In this document: one piece after another, positions 34,921 to 42,993 of the stretch
How positions within the stretch are numbered: position 1 is the first letter of the stretch
Layout of the letters: the number at the start of each line of letters is the position of its first letter
Source of the DNA: Didemnitutus sp047777955
GTDB taxonomy: Bacteria > Verrucomicrobiota > Verrucomicrobiia > Opitutales > Opitutaceae
DNA: 64,000 nucleotides
Direction: 5' to 3'
Assembly: GCF_047777955.1 (NCBI RefSeq)
Contig: NZ_CP180537.1
Location: 248,001 to 312,000, forward strand
Position numbers and translations under genes: made by a program
The notes under the pieces: generated by a model
What the model was told of the DNA's origin: nothing
The model's database searches: none
The model's input: only the letters and a program-made list of their open reading frames with translations

Positions 34921-35331
34921 ATGACCAAGAACAAACTCGAACTCGTCGCCACCCTGCTGGCGCTCGGCGCCGGCGCGCTGGATTTCGGCACCGGCCTCGG
35001 GCTGGTGGCCGCGCCCGGCCTGATGCTGCAGCTGATGGGCGCGGGCGCCCTCGCCGCGGAGCCGACGATCTACCTGCGCTGGATCGGCGCGTTCGTGGCC
35101 GCGGTGGGCTTCAACTATCTCTGGGCCCTCTGGCGCCGCGACGTCGCGCTGTTGCGGCACGTGCTGGAGCTGACGATCTTCTTCCGCCTCGCCGCCGGCG
35201 CCTACAGCGCCTGGGCGGTGGCGAGCGGTGCGCTGCCGCTGGCCTGGGTCAGCGTGCCCCTGACGGACTTCTTCCTCGCCGCGACGCAGACCTGGCTGGT
35301 GCGCCGCGGGGTGTTCGCGACCGCACGCTGA
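34921..35331 (+). CDS. Hypothetical four-helix membrane protein
   Basis: 136 residues from the ATG at 34921. Four hydrophobic segments (about 8-30, 45-65, 75-95 and 102-120) with LRWIGAFVAAVGFNYLWALW between helices 2 and 3, typical of small uncharacterised inner-membrane proteins. No motif identifies function. It follows the YceI-like gene by 52 nt on the same strand and is convergent with the his operon. Confidence 0.72.
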   Translation: MTKNKLELVATLLALGAGALDFGTGLGLVAAPGLMLQLMGAGALAAEPTIYLRWIGAFVAAVGFNYLWALWRRDVALLRHVLELTIFFRLAAGAYSAWAVASGALPLAWVSVPLTDFFLAATQTWLVRRGVFATAR

Positions 35332-35440
35332 GGTCGATCCGCTGGATCGCGCTCCATTGCCGGACACCCGTGGGCCGGAACCGCGCTGGCCGCCGTCGTA
35401 GCGGGTGGCGCGGGCGGGAATCCAGCGTCTTACGCGCGGT

Positions 35441-36057
35441 TCATTTTTCCCGGCGTGGCGCTTTTCCAGGACGCTGAGGGCGTCCTGGAGCGAGAGGCCT
35501 TTGACGCGCAGGAGCACGATCAGGTGGAAGAGCAGGTCGGCCGCCTCGCTGGCGAGCTCGGCGTTGTCGCCGGCGGTGGCGGCGAGCGCGGTCTCCACGC
35601 CCTCCTCGCCGACTTTCTGCGCGACGCGCTTCACGCCCTCGCGGACGAGCTTGGCCGTGTAGCTCTTCTCGTCGCCGGAGGCGATGCGCTGGTTCACGGT
35701 GCGCTCGAGCTGGGCGAGGAAGCCGGTGCCAGTGGCGCCGCCGCCCTCGCCGAAGCACGAGCAGGTGCCGCGGTGGCAGGTCGGGCCGTTGGGGCGCGCG
35801 CGGACGAGCAGCGTGTCGTTGTCGCAGTCGCCCTCGACGCTCACGAGGTCGAGGAAGTGGCCGGACGACTCGCCCTTGGTCCAGAGGCGGTTCTTCGAGC
35901 GACTGAAGAACGTCACGCGCTGGGTGGCGAGTGTCTGCTCGAGCGCGGCGGCGTTCATGTAGCCGAGCATGAGGACTTGCTGCGTGTCGGCGTCCTGGAT
36001 GATGGCAGGCAGGAGGCCGTCGCCTTTTTGCCAGTCGAGAGCGGGGAGGGAGTTCAT
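35441..36057 (-). pseudogene. hisIE: Bifunctional phosphoribosyl-AMP cyclohydrolase / phosphoribosyl-ATP pyrophosphatase; stop lost by an apparent 1-nt deletion
   Basis: Starts MNSLPALDWQKGDGLLPAII at 36057, overlapping the hisF stop (ATGA). The HisI half has VLMLGYMNAAALEQTL, WTKGESSGHFLDLV, DCDNDTLLVRARPNGPTCHR and CSCF (metal Cys/Asp). The HisE half has GEEGVETALAATAGDNAELA SEAADLLFHLIVLL split over the usual spacing. After EKRHAG the frame has no stop and runs to 34732 as non-coding sequence. One base added in the T5/C3 run at 35444-35451 gives a stop at 35441-35443 and 205 residues, the normal length. It catalyses steps 2 and 3 of histidine synthesis. Confidence 0.88.
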
Positions 36058-36821
36058 GTCCGGATGCAGACGCCCTCGCGGGCGAGATAGGTTTTCAGGT
36101 CGGGGATGGGAATCGTGCCCTTGTGGAAGACGGAGGCGGCGAGCGCGCCGTCGACCTGGGCCTGCTGGAAGACGTCGCGGAAGTGCTCGGGCGCGCCGGC
36201 GCCGCCGGAGGCGACGAGCGGGATCGTCAGCACGGCGCGGACGAGCTGGAGCTGCACGAGGTCGTAGCCGGCGCGCACGCCGTCCTGGTTCATGCAGTTG
36301 AGCACGATCTCGCCGGCGCCGAGACGCTGGGCCTCGGCGGCCCAGTCGAGCGTCCGCCAGCGGGTGGACTGCGTCTTGTCGGGATTGCCGGTGTAGGCCT
36401 TGACGAAGTAGTCGCCGTTTTCCTGGCGCGAATCGATGCCGACCACCACGGCCTGCGAGCCGAACTCGTCGGCCAGCGCGGTGACCAGCGCGGGGTTTTC
36501 GAGCGCGGGGGAGTTGAGCGAGACCTTGTCGGCGCCGCTGTGCAGGATCTGGCGCGCGCCGTCGAGCGAGCGGATGCCGCCGGCGACGCAGAACGGGATG
36601 TCGATCACGCGGGCGACGCGCTCGACCCACGCGGCGGAGACGGTGCGGCCGTCGCTGCTGGCGGTGATGTCGTAGAAGACGAGCTCGTCGGCGCCGGCGT
36701 CGCGGTAGCGCTGCGCCAGCTCGATGATGTCGCCCATGTCCTCGTGGTTGCGGAACTGGACGCCCTTGACGACGCGGCCGTCGCGGACGTCGAGGCAGGG
36801 GATGATGCGGCGGGCTAGCAT
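36054..36821 (-). CDS. hisF: Imidazole glycerol phosphate synthase, cyclase subunit
   Basis: 255 residues. The (beta/alpha)8 barrel opens LARRIIPCLDVRDGRVVKGV with the catalytic Asp (D11 region) and carries the second catalytic Asp in LNCMNQDGVRAGYDL. Phosphate loops are FCVAGGIRSLD and PLVASGGAGAPEHF. With HisH it closes the imidazole ring and releases AICAR. Overlaps hisA by 7 nt upstream and hisIE by 4 nt downstream. Confidence 0.96.
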   Translation of the reverse strand: MLARRIIPCLDVRDGRVVKGVQFRNHEDMGDIIELAQRYRDAGADELVFYDITASSDGRTVSAAWVERVARVIDIPFCVAGGIRSLDGARQILHSGADKVSLNSPALENPALVTALADEFGSQAVVVGIDSRQENGDYFVKAYTGNPDKTQSTRWRTLDWAAEAQRLGAGEIVLNCMNQDGVRAGYDLVQLQLVRAVLTIPLVASGGAGAPEHFRDVFQQAQVDGALAASVFHKGTIPIPDLKTYLAREGVCIRT

Positions 36822-37543
36822 GCGAGCGCCTCCTGGAGGGTGAATTTCTTCTCGTAGAGCGCGCGGCCGACGATGGCGCCGGGAGCGCCCTCGCGCTTGA
36901 GCCGGCGGAGGTCGTCGAGCGACGAGACGCCGCCGGAGGCCTGCACCTCGACGGTCGGGAAATCGCGGCGCAGCTGCGCGTAGAGCGCGAAGTTCGGACC
37001 GGTGAGCTTGCCGTCACGCGAGATGTCGGTGCAGAGGATGTGCTTGAGGCCGCGCGGCAGGAACGTGCGGAGCGTGGCGTCGAGCGTGACGCCGCTGTCG
37101 GCCTGCCAGCCGGCGACGGCGATCAGCGGCACGCCGGCGGCGTCGAGGCGGACGTCGAGGGCGAGGACGATTTTCTCCGGGCCGAATTTCTCCAGCCAGC
37201 CGCCGACGAGGTCGGGCTGCTTCACCGCCAGGCTGCCGACGATCACGCGCGTGACGCCGGCCTCGAGCAGGGTGCGGACGTGCGACTCGTCGCGGACGCC
37301 GCCGCCGGACTGGACGCGCAGGCCGCAGCCTTGGACGATGGCGGCGACGAGCGCGGTCTGGCGCTGTGCGGGGTCCCTGGCGCCGTCGAGGTCGACGAGG
37401 TGCAGCCAGGGCGAGCCCGCGGCGGCGAAGTCGCGCGCGACGGCGACCGGGTCGTCGAAGTAGGCCTTCTCGGCATCGAAGCTGCCCTCGGTGAGGCGCA
37501 CGACGCGACCGCGGCGAAGGTCGATGGCGGGATAGAGGATCAT
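36815..37543 (-). CDS. hisA: ProFAR isomerase
   Basis: 242 residues from MILYPAIDLRRGRVVRLTEG at 37543. The catalytic Asp8 is in PAIDL and the second Asp in ILCTDISRDGKLTGPN. Barrel phosphate sites are VQSGGGVRDESHVR and VQASGGVSSLDDL. It isomerises ProFAR to PRFAR by an Amadori rearrangement. The extra N-terminal residues of the open frame correspond to the regulatory-looking hisH-hisA gap and are not coding. Confidence 0.96.
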   Translation of the reverse strand: MILYPAIDLRRGRVVRLTEGSFDAEKAYFDDPVAVARDFAAAGSPWLHLVDLDGARDPAQRQTALVAAIVQGCGLRVQSGGGVRDESHVRTLLEAGVTRVIVGSLAVKQPDLVGGWLEKFGPEKIVLALDVRLDAAGVPLIAVAGWQADSGVTLDATLRTFLPRGLKHILCTDISRDGKLTGPNFALYAQLRRDFPTVEVQASGGVSSLDDLRRLKREGAPGAIVGRALYEKKFTLQEALAC

Positions 37544-37562
37544 GAGGAGCGAGAAGCGCGTT

Positions 37563-37585
37563 TGTTGCTTATTAAGAACATTGCC
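37563..37585 (-). promoter_or_regulatory. Imperfect direct repeat, copy 2, in the hisH-hisA gap
   Basis: On the minus strand this reads GGCAATGTTCTTAATAAGCA followed by ACA. It matches copy 1 at 37646-37668 in 19 of 23 positions. It lies 20 nt before the hisA ATG in an AT-richer 131-nt gap, the only sizeable gap between hisB and hisIE. Confidence 0.5.
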
Positions 37586-37645
37586 CAGCTCTGGCGCCAC
37601 TTGTTGAGGCGGCAGCAATGCCACGAGGGCAGTGAAAAAACGGAA

Positions 37646-37668
37646 TGTTACGTATTACGAACATTGGC
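37646..37668 (-). promoter_or_regulatory. Imperfect direct repeat, copy 1, in the hisH-hisA gap
   Basis: Minus strand GCCAATGTTCGTAATACGTA followed by ACA, 6 nt past the hisH stop. With the copy at 37563-37585 (83 bp apart) it may mark an internal promoter or regulator site for hisAF-IE. Confidence 0.5.
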
Positions 37669-37674
37669 CGAGGG

Positions 37675-38268
37675 CTAGGCGGGCAGGGTGAGGAAGTTTT
37701 TCAACAGCTGCGCGCCGGCGGGGCCGGAGCGCTCGGGGTGGAACTGCACGCCGTAGAAGTTGCCGCGCTGGACGACGGCGGCGAAGGGCGTGCCGTGCGT
37801 GGCGCTGGCGAGCGTGTGCGCGTTGACCGGGCCGGCGTAGCTGTGGACGAAGTAGAAGCGCGCGTCGCGGGCGATGCCGTGGAGAAGCGGCGTGTCGCGG
37901 AGGATTTCCAGGGTGTTCCAGCCCATGTGCGGCACGGTGATGCCGGGCGCCTCGGGGATGCGGACAACGCGGCCGGGGATGAGGCCGAGCGAGGTCGTGT
38001 CGCCCTCCTCGGAGGAGTCGAAGAGCAGCTGCTCGCCAAGGCAGAAGCCGATCACGGGCTGGGTGAGGCCGCGGATGGTCTCGACGAGGTGGCGGGCGCG
38101 AAGCTTGCGCATGCCTTCCTGGGCGGAGCCGACGCCGGGGAGGATGACGCGGTCGGCCGAGCGGATGACGGCGGGGTCGGCGGTGAGCTGGCTGGCGATG
38201 CCGAGGCGCTCGAGCGCGAAGCGCACCGAGGCGATGTTGGCGCCGCCGCTGTCGACGATGGCGAGCAT
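37675..38268 (-). CDS. hisH: Imidazole glycerol phosphate synthase, glutaminase subunit
   Basis: 197 residues. The class I glutamine amidotransferase triad is visible: nucleophile C76 in PVIGFCLGEQLLF and the His/Glu pair in GVQFHPERSGPAG. The oxyanion region is VILPGVGSAQEGM, and YFVHSYAGP is conserved. It feeds ammonia from glutamine to HisF. Its ATG shares one base with the hisB stop region. A 131-nt gap then precedes hisA. Confidence 0.95.
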   Translation of the reverse strand: MLAIVDSGGANIASVRFALERLGIASQLTADPAVIRSADRVILPGVGSAQEGMRKLRARHLVETIRGLTQPVIGFCLGEQLLFDSSEEGDTTSLGLIPGRVVRIPEAPGITVPHMGWNTLEILRDTPLLHGIARDARFYFVHSYAGPVNAHTLASATHGTPFAAVVQRGNFYGVQFHPERSGPAGAQLLKNFLTLPA

Positions 38269-39332
38269 CAGAGCACTCCCTTCGAGCTGGGGATCTCGCT
38301 GCCGGCGGTGCGGGCGACGGCGGGACGGAGCGCGCGGCCGAAGCCCTTGAACAGGGCCTCGATCATGTGGTGGGTGTTGTCGCCCGTGACCTTCATGTGC
38401 AGCGTGGCGCCGAGGGTGTCGCTGAGCGACTTGAAGAAGTGCGAGACCATCTCGGTCGGCAGCTGGCCGACGTGCTCGCGCGGGAAGTCCGCCTCGAACA
38501 CGAGCCAGGCGCGGCCGCAGAGGTCGAGGGCGACGTCGGCGCGCGCCTCGTCCATCGGCATGACGAAGCCGTAGCGGCCGATGCCGCGCTTGTCGCCGAG
38601 GGCCTGCTTGAGCGCGGTGCCGAGGGCGAGGCCGACGTCCTCGATGGTGTGGTGTTCGTCGATGTGAAGGTCGCCGTCGCAGGTGATGACGAGGCTGATG
38701 CCGGCGTTACGGGCGATCTGCTCGAGCATGTGGTCGAAGAAGCCGAGGCCGGTCTGGAAAGAGACGGGTGCGGGGGCGTCGAGGTCGACGGCGACGGTGA
38801 TCTTTGTCTCCTTGGTCTCGCGGCGGACGAGGGCGCGGCGCGGGGCGTCGACGAGCAGGCGGGCGATCTCGGTCCAGCCGAGTTTCTGGCGGTCGTAGCG
38901 CAGGCCGCGGACGCCGAGCGCGGCGGCGAGCTGGAGGTCGGTCTCGCGGTCGCCGATGACGGCGGAGCTGGCGCGGTCCCACGCGGGGTCGCGCAGGTAG
39001 TCGAGCACGAGGCCGGGCTTGGGCTTGCGGCAGTCGCAACGATCGGCGGCGGTGTGCGGGCAGACGCGCACCGCCTCGAAGGTGATGCCCTGGGAAGCGA
39101 GGATGTGGAGCAGCAGGTCCTGCAGCGGGCGGAATTCATGCTCGCGGAAGCTGGGCGTGCCGAGGCCGTCCTGGTTGGTGACCATGACGAAGGCGTAGCC
39201 GGCGTCGCGCAGGCGGCGGAGGGCGGGGATGACCTCGGGTTCGAGCGCGAACTTGTCGAGGCGGTCGATCTGCTGGTCGACGGGCTCGGCGATGAGCGTG
39301 CCGTCGCGGTCGAGGAAGAGGAGTTTTTTCAT
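38268..39332 (-). CDS. hisB: Bifunctional histidinol-phosphatase / imidazoleglycerol-phosphate dehydratase
   Basis: 354 residues, a fusion as in Enterobacteriaceae. Residues 1-165 are a HAD phosphatase: LFLDRDGTLI (D8, D10), VTNQDGLGT, a zinc-binding CPHTAADRCDCRKPKPG and IGDRETDLQ. Residues 170-354 are the dehydratase with the metal-binding repeats GFFDHMLEQIARNAG, DLHIDEHHTIEDVGLALG and THHMIEALFKGFGRAL. It performs steps 6 and 8 of the pathway. The fused form removes any need for a separate histidinol phosphatase. Confidence 0.96.
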   Translation of the reverse strand: MKKLLFLDRDGTLIAEPVDQQIDRLDKFALEPEVIPALRRLRDAGYAFVMVTNQDGLGTPSFREHEFRPLQDLLLHILASQGITFEAVRVCPHTAADRCDCRKPKPGLVLDYLRDPAWDRASSAVIGDRETDLQLAAALGVRGLRYDRQKLGWTEIARLLVDAPRRALVRRETKETKITVAVDLDAPAPVSFQTGLGFFDHMLEQIARNAGISLVITCDGDLHIDEHHTIEDVGLALGTALKQALGDKRGIGRYGFVMPMDEARADVALDLCGRAWLVFEADFPREHVGQLPTEMVSHFFKSLSDTLGATLHMKVTGDNTHHMIEALFKGFGRALRPAVARTAGSEIPSSKGVL

Positions 39333-39371
39333 GACGGGCGCGGGGCCTGCGGCTGAGGGGAAGCGCGGCGC

Positions 39372-40431
39372 TCAGACACGGGCGAGGGTCTCCAGGACGA
39401 AGTCGTTCTCGGGGCGCGTGCCGACGGTGATGCGGACGGTGTTCGCGACGTCCTTGCTGCGGTCGCGGATGACCAGGCCGGCGGAGCGAGCCATGGCCAT
39501 GACGCGGGCGGAGTCGCTGACCTCGACGAGGAGGAAGTTGGCGTCGCTCGGCCAGATCTTGCGGACGTGGGGAGCTTCGCGAGCGCGGCGGTGAGGCGGC
39601 GGCGTTCCCCACGAGGTCCTGGGCGGACTGGCGCGCGGCGGCGATGCCGGCGGGCGTGAGCGCGTCGAGTGCGGCGCGGACGACGGGGGCGGGGACCGGG
39701 TAGGGCGCGATGATCCTCTGCAGGACGCCGACGAGCGCCGGCGAGGCGAGCGTGACGCCGACGCGGGCGCCGGCGAGGCCGAAGGCCTTGGAGAGCGTGC
39801 GCAGGACGACGAGGTTGGCGTGGGCGCCGAGCTCCTGGACGAGGCTCGGTTCGGTGGAGAACTCAGCGTAGGCCTCGTCGACCACGACGACGGCGCGCGT
39901 GGCGAGAGTGGCGACGATCTTGAGCACGGCGTCGCGATCGAGCAGCTGGCCGGTGGGGTTGTTGGGCGAGCAAAGGAAGACGAGTTTCGTCTCGGGCGTC
40001 ACCGCGCGCAGGACGGCGTCGGCATCGAGCGCGAAATCCTTCTCGCGGACCAGCGGGACGGTGAGGACGCGGGCGCCCTGGATGCCGGCGGCGACGGCAT
40101 ACATGCCGTAGGTCGGCGGCGTGATCAGGATGGAGTCGACGCCGGCGCGGCAGAATGCGCGCAGGAGCAGGTCGATGCCCTCATCGGAGCCACGCGTGAC
40201 GAGCACGCGGTCGGGCTTGACGCCGTAAAGGGAGGCGAGGCGCGCGACGACCTCGGCGGGCTGCGGCTCGGGGTAGCGGTTGAGGCGCGGCGCGCCGGCG
40301 TGCGGGGTGAGCGGGTTTTCGTTGGCGTCGAGCCAGACCTTGCCGCCGGAGGCCTCCTTGCGCGCCGAGGAATAGGGCGTGAGCGCGAGGATTTCCGGAC
40401 GGACGAGCGCGAGAACGGGATCGGAGGTCAT
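39372..40431 (-). pseudogene. hisC: Histidinol-phosphate aminotransferase, two apparent 1-nt deletions near the 3' end
   Basis: Starts MTSDPVLALVRPEILALTPY at 40431, overlapping the hisD stop (ATGA). PLP-fold landmarks: VWLDANENP, LNRYPEP, TRGSDEGIDLL, CSPNNPTGQLLD, VVDEAYAEFS and the cofactor Lys in RTLSKAFGLAGARVG. After AQDLVG the frame changes twice, at the C4 runs 39607-39610 and 39569-39572. Restoring one base at each gives RRRLTAALAKLPHVRKIWPS, then DANFLLVEVSDSA and TVRITVGTRPENDFVL, a full 353-residue enzyme. Step 7 of histidine synthesis. A sequence error is far more likely than real loss in an otherwise complete operon. Confidence 0.9.
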
Positions 40432-41729
40432 CGGGAGAGTTTTTGCAGGCGGACGGTGACGGCGCGGCGGTGGGCGACGAGGCTTTCGGCGGCGGCGAGG
40501 CGGGCGACGGTGCCGCCGAGGCGGGCGAGGCCGCGCGGCGTGGCTTCCTGCACGGTCATCGTGCGGGAGAAGTCGGCGAGGCCCAGGCCGCTGAACGAGC
40601 GCGCCCAGCCGTAGGTGGGGAGCACGTGGTTGGTGCCGCTGGCGTAGTCGCCGAGCGACTCGGGCGTCCACGGGCCGACGAAGACGGAGCCAGCGGCCGT
40701 GATTTTCGGCAGCAGGCGACGCGGGTTTTCCAGCTGGAGGATGAGGTGCTCGGGCGCGTAGGCGTTGGCGATCTCGGCGGCTTCGGCGGGCGAGGACGCG
40801 AAGAGCACGCGGCTCTTTTTCAGCGCGGCCTCGGCGATGGCGCGGCGCGGGAGGAGCTTGAGCTGGTTCTGAACTTCGAGCGCGACTTGGAAAGCGGTGG
40901 CTTCGGAGAATGTCACGAGCACCACCTGCGAGTCCGGGCCGTGCTCGGCCTGCGAGAGGAGGTCGGCGGCGACGAAGGAGGCGTCGGCGGTGCGGTCGGC
41001 GATGACCATGACCTCGGAGGGGCCGGCGGGCATGTCGATGGCAGCGCCGGCGGGGTCGCGCGAGACCTGGAGCTTGGCCTCGGTGACGTAGGCGTTGCCC
41101 GGGCCGAAGAGCTTGTCGCACTTCGGGATTGTCGGCGTGCCGTAGGCCATCGCGGCGACGGCCTGGGCGCCGCCGACCTTGAAGACGTCGGTGATGCCGC
41201 AGAGCTGCGCGGCGAAGAGGATCCAGGGATTCACGCGGCCGTCGCGGCCCGGCGGCGTGCAGAGCACGCGCACGGGGCAGCCGGCGAGCTGGGCGGGGAC
41301 GCCGAGCATGAGTGCGGTGGAAAAGAGCGGCGCGCTGCCGCCGGGGACGTAGAGGCCGACGCGCTCGATCGGGCGCGTGACCTTCTCGCACACGATGCCC
41401 GGCATCGTCGCGACCCGCACGGGTTTGGCGGCCTGCGCGGCGTGGAAGCGGCGGAGGTTGCGGTAAGCCGTGCGGAGCGCGCGCTGGTCGGCGGACGAGA
41501 GCGCCGTGGCGGCGGCGGCGAATTCGGCGGCGCTCACGCGGAGCGAGCCGAGTTTCGCGCCGTCGAACTTCGCCGTCAGCCGGCGCAGCGCGGAGTCACC
41601 GCCGCGGCGGACCTCGGCGACGAGGCGCGAGACGGCGTCCGCGATCTGCGGGCGCGCGGCTTGCGCGGGTCGCCGGAGGGCGGCGGCGCGGCGGGCGGGC
41701 GAGAGGTTTTTCCAGACGAGGGGAGTCAC
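40428..41729 (-). CDS. hisD: Histidinol dehydrogenase
   Basis: 433 residues. Recognised by VGLYVPGGSAPLFSTALMLG, the nucleotide-site GPGNAYVTEAK, DMPAGPSEVMVIAD with the Ser-Glu pair, the zinc/catalytic block LLSQAEHGPDSQVVLVT, YAPEHLILQ (E-H catalytic) and SGTNHVLPTYGWARSFSGL. It oxidises L-histidinol to L-histidine in two NAD-dependent steps with zinc. Follows hisG after a 61-nt gap that contains a family A stem-loop. Confidence 0.96.
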   Translation of the reverse strand: MTPLVWKNLSPARRAAALRRPAQAARPQIADAVSRLVAEVRRGGDSALRRLTAKFDGAKLGSLRVSAAEFAAAATALSSADQRALRTAYRNLRRFHAAQAAKPVRVATMPGIVCEKVTRPIERVGLYVPGGSAPLFSTALMLGVPAQLAGCPVRVLCTPPGRDGRVNPWILFAAQLCGITDVFKVGGAQAVAAMAYGTPTIPKCDKLFGPGNAYVTEAKLQVSRDPAGAAIDMPAGPSEVMVIADRTADASFVAADLLSQAEHGPDSQVVLVTFSEATAFQVALEVQNQLKLLPRRAIAEAALKKSRVLFASSPAEAAEIANAYAPEHLILQLENPRRLLPKITAAGSVFVGPWTPESLGDYASGTNHVLPTYGWARSFSGLGLADFSRTMTVQEATPRGLARLGGTVARLAAAESLVAHRRAVTVRLQKLSR

Positions 41730-41751
41730 GGGCGGAAGGTCGGAGCGGCGC

Positions 41752-41773
41752 GGCGGGGTCGGGAGACCCCGCC
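41752..41773. repeat. Family A stem-loop between hisG and hisD
   Basis: GGCGGGGTC-GGGA-GACCCCGCC has perfect 9-bp arms and closely matches 25285-25307. Inside the operon it could act as an mRNA-stabilising or partial termination structure between hisG and hisD; no T-tract follows on the minus strand. Confidence 0.6.
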
Positions 41774-41790
41774 CGGCATTGCCGCGGGCG

Positions 41791-42708
41791 TCACATCATC
41801 ATCTTTTCGATCGGGAGCACAAGGATGGCGCTGGCGCCGGCGCGCTTGAGGGACTCCATGGTTTCCCAGAAGACGGCTTCCTGGCAGACGGCGTGGAGCG
41901 CGACCTTGGAGTCGTCACCGGCGAGCGGGAGGATGGTCGGGTTCTCGGAGCCGGGGAGGAGCTTTTTGATCTCGGCCAGGGCGCTCTTGGGGGCGTGGAG
42001 CATGATGTATTTGGCCTCGGCGGCGAGCTGCACGCCGTCGATGCGGCGGAGGAGGATGTCGAGGGCGTGGCGCTTGGCGGCCTCGAGCGGACGGTCGCAG
42101 CGGATGAGCGTGGCCTTGGACTTGAAGATGGTCTCGACGGCGCGGAGGCGGTTGGCCTCGAGGGTGGAGCCGGTGGCGACGAGGTCGCAGATGGCGTCGG
42201 CGAGGCCGAGGCGCGGGGCGATCTCGACGGAGCCGGTGAGGAGGACGACCTCGGCCTGGATGGCCTTTTCCTGCAGCCACCGCTTGGTCAGGCGCGGGTA
42301 GGAGGTGGCGATGCGCAGGCCGGCGAGGTCGGCGGGGCCGGCGTAGCCGCGCTCCTCGGGGAGGGCGACGGCGAGGCGGCAGCCGCCGAAATCGAGGCGG
42401 CGGTCGACGACGTAGGGGTTGTGCGTGCCGCCGGAGGTGCGCTCGAGGGCGGTTTCCTCGAGGACGTTCTCGCCGACGATGCCGAGGTCGCAGACCCCGT
42501 CCATGACGAGCTGCGGGATGTCGTCGTCGCGCACGAAGAGGATGTCGACGGGGAAGTTCTCGGCGTGGAGGAGGAGCTTTTCCTTGGGGGCCTTGACCTT
42601 GATGCCGCAGCGGTTGAGCAGGTCGAGCGAGTCGGTGGAGAGCCGGCCGCTCTTCTGGATGGCGAGGCGGAGGCGGTCTTTGGCGGGAGGCGTGACGATG
42701 GGAGACAT
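41791..42708 (-). CDS. hisG: ATP phosphoribosyltransferase (long form)
   Basis: 305 residues from MSPIVTPPAKDRLRLAIQKS at 42708. The catalytic periplasmic-binding-like domain includes GRLSTDSLDLL, VMDGVCDLGIVGENVLEE, RIATSYPRLTKRWLQ, and the PRPP loop DAICDLVATGSTLEANRL. The C-terminal ACT/PII-like regulatory domain (about 225-305, AEAKYIMLHAPKSALAEIKK ... VLPIEKMMM) identifies the long, hexameric, histidine-inhibited form that needs no HisZ. First enzyme of the pathway and first structural gene of the operon, behind a leader peptide and attenuator. Confidence 0.96.
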   Translation of the reverse strand: MSPIVTPPAKDRLRLAIQKSGRLSTDSLDLLNRCGIKVKAPKEKLLLHAENFPVDILFVRDDDIPQLVMDGVCDLGIVGENVLEETALERTSGGTHNPYVVDRRLDFGGCRLAVALPEERGYAGPADLAGLRIATSYPRLTKRWLQEKAIQAEVVLLTGSVEIAPRLGLADAICDLVATGSTLEANRLRAVETIFKSKATLIRCDRPLEAAKRHALDILLRRIDGVQLAAEAKYIMLHAPKSALAEIKKLLPGSENPTILPLAGDDSKVALHAVCQEAVFWETMESLKRAGASAILVLPIEKMMM

Positions 42709-42759
42709 GGGAGGCGGAAGGAAAAGTTGAGCGTTGAGGGATGAGAGTTGAGAGGCCGG

Positions 42760-42798
42760 AAAAAGCGAAACCCCGGTGGGTCGTGCCACCGGGGTTTC
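42760..42798 (-). terminator. Attenuator terminator of the his operon
   Basis: On the minus strand GAAACCCCGGTGG (42798-42786), a 6-nt loop, CCACCGGGGTTTC (42779-42767), then GC and TTTTT. A perfect 13-bp stem with a T-tract, placed between the leader peptide and the hisG ATG, is an intrinsic terminator that should abort transcription when histidyl-tRNA is plentiful. Confidence 0.85.
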
Positions 42799-42811
42799 AG
42801 AAATTGGGTTT

Positions 42812-42872
42812 CATCACCACGGGAAGGCACGCTGCCTTCCCGGGAGGGGGAAGGCTAGGAGGTGTGGTGATG
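42812..42872 (-). promoter_or_regulatory. His leader segment 1:2 pairing
   Basis: CATCACCAC inside the His codons (42872-42864) is perfectly complementary to GTGGTGATG (42820-42812). A nested hairpin, GGGAAGGCA-cgc-TGCCTTCCC, lies between at 42821-42841. A ribosome stalled on the His codons would prevent this pairing, as expected for attenuator segments 1 and 2. I could not identify a clean 2:3 antiterminator by eye. Confidence 0.65.
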
Positions 42873-42890
42873 GTGGTGGTTGCGGAACAT
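42855..42890 (-). CDS. hisL: His operon leader peptide (MFRNHHHHHTS)
   Basis: ATG at 42890, TAG at 42857-42855, 11 residues: MFRNHHHHHTS. Five consecutive His codons (CAC CAC CAT CAC CAC) lie 147 nt upstream of hisG, followed by alternative RNA pairings and an intrinsic terminator. This is the arrangement of enterobacterial hisL, where ribosome stalling at His codons senses charged tRNA-His. No strong Shine-Dalgarno sequence precedes it. The gene is too short for routine gene callers. Confidence 0.85.
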   Translation of the reverse strand: MFRNHHHHHTS

Positions 42891-42993
42891 CGGACGGAGG
42901 CGGGTAGAAAGCCGCGGCCAGTTTCGAGCGGCAAGAAATTTCTTTTGCCCGCCGCGGCATAAGGGGCGACAACCCCCCTCGCACACACAGGCG

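Noticed and set aside
34732..37017. A 761-codon open frame covering hisIE and beyond as one protein
   Set aside because: Only the part from 36057 to about 35441 is HisIE; the rest is compositionally non-coding and opposite to real genes. The missing stop is better explained by one lost base at 35444-35451.
39136..41391. A 751-codon frame apparently fusing hisD-region sequence, HisC and hisB-region sequence
   Set aside because: Only the middle is HisC. The flanks are off-frame readings of hisD and hisB, which are intact in their own frames.
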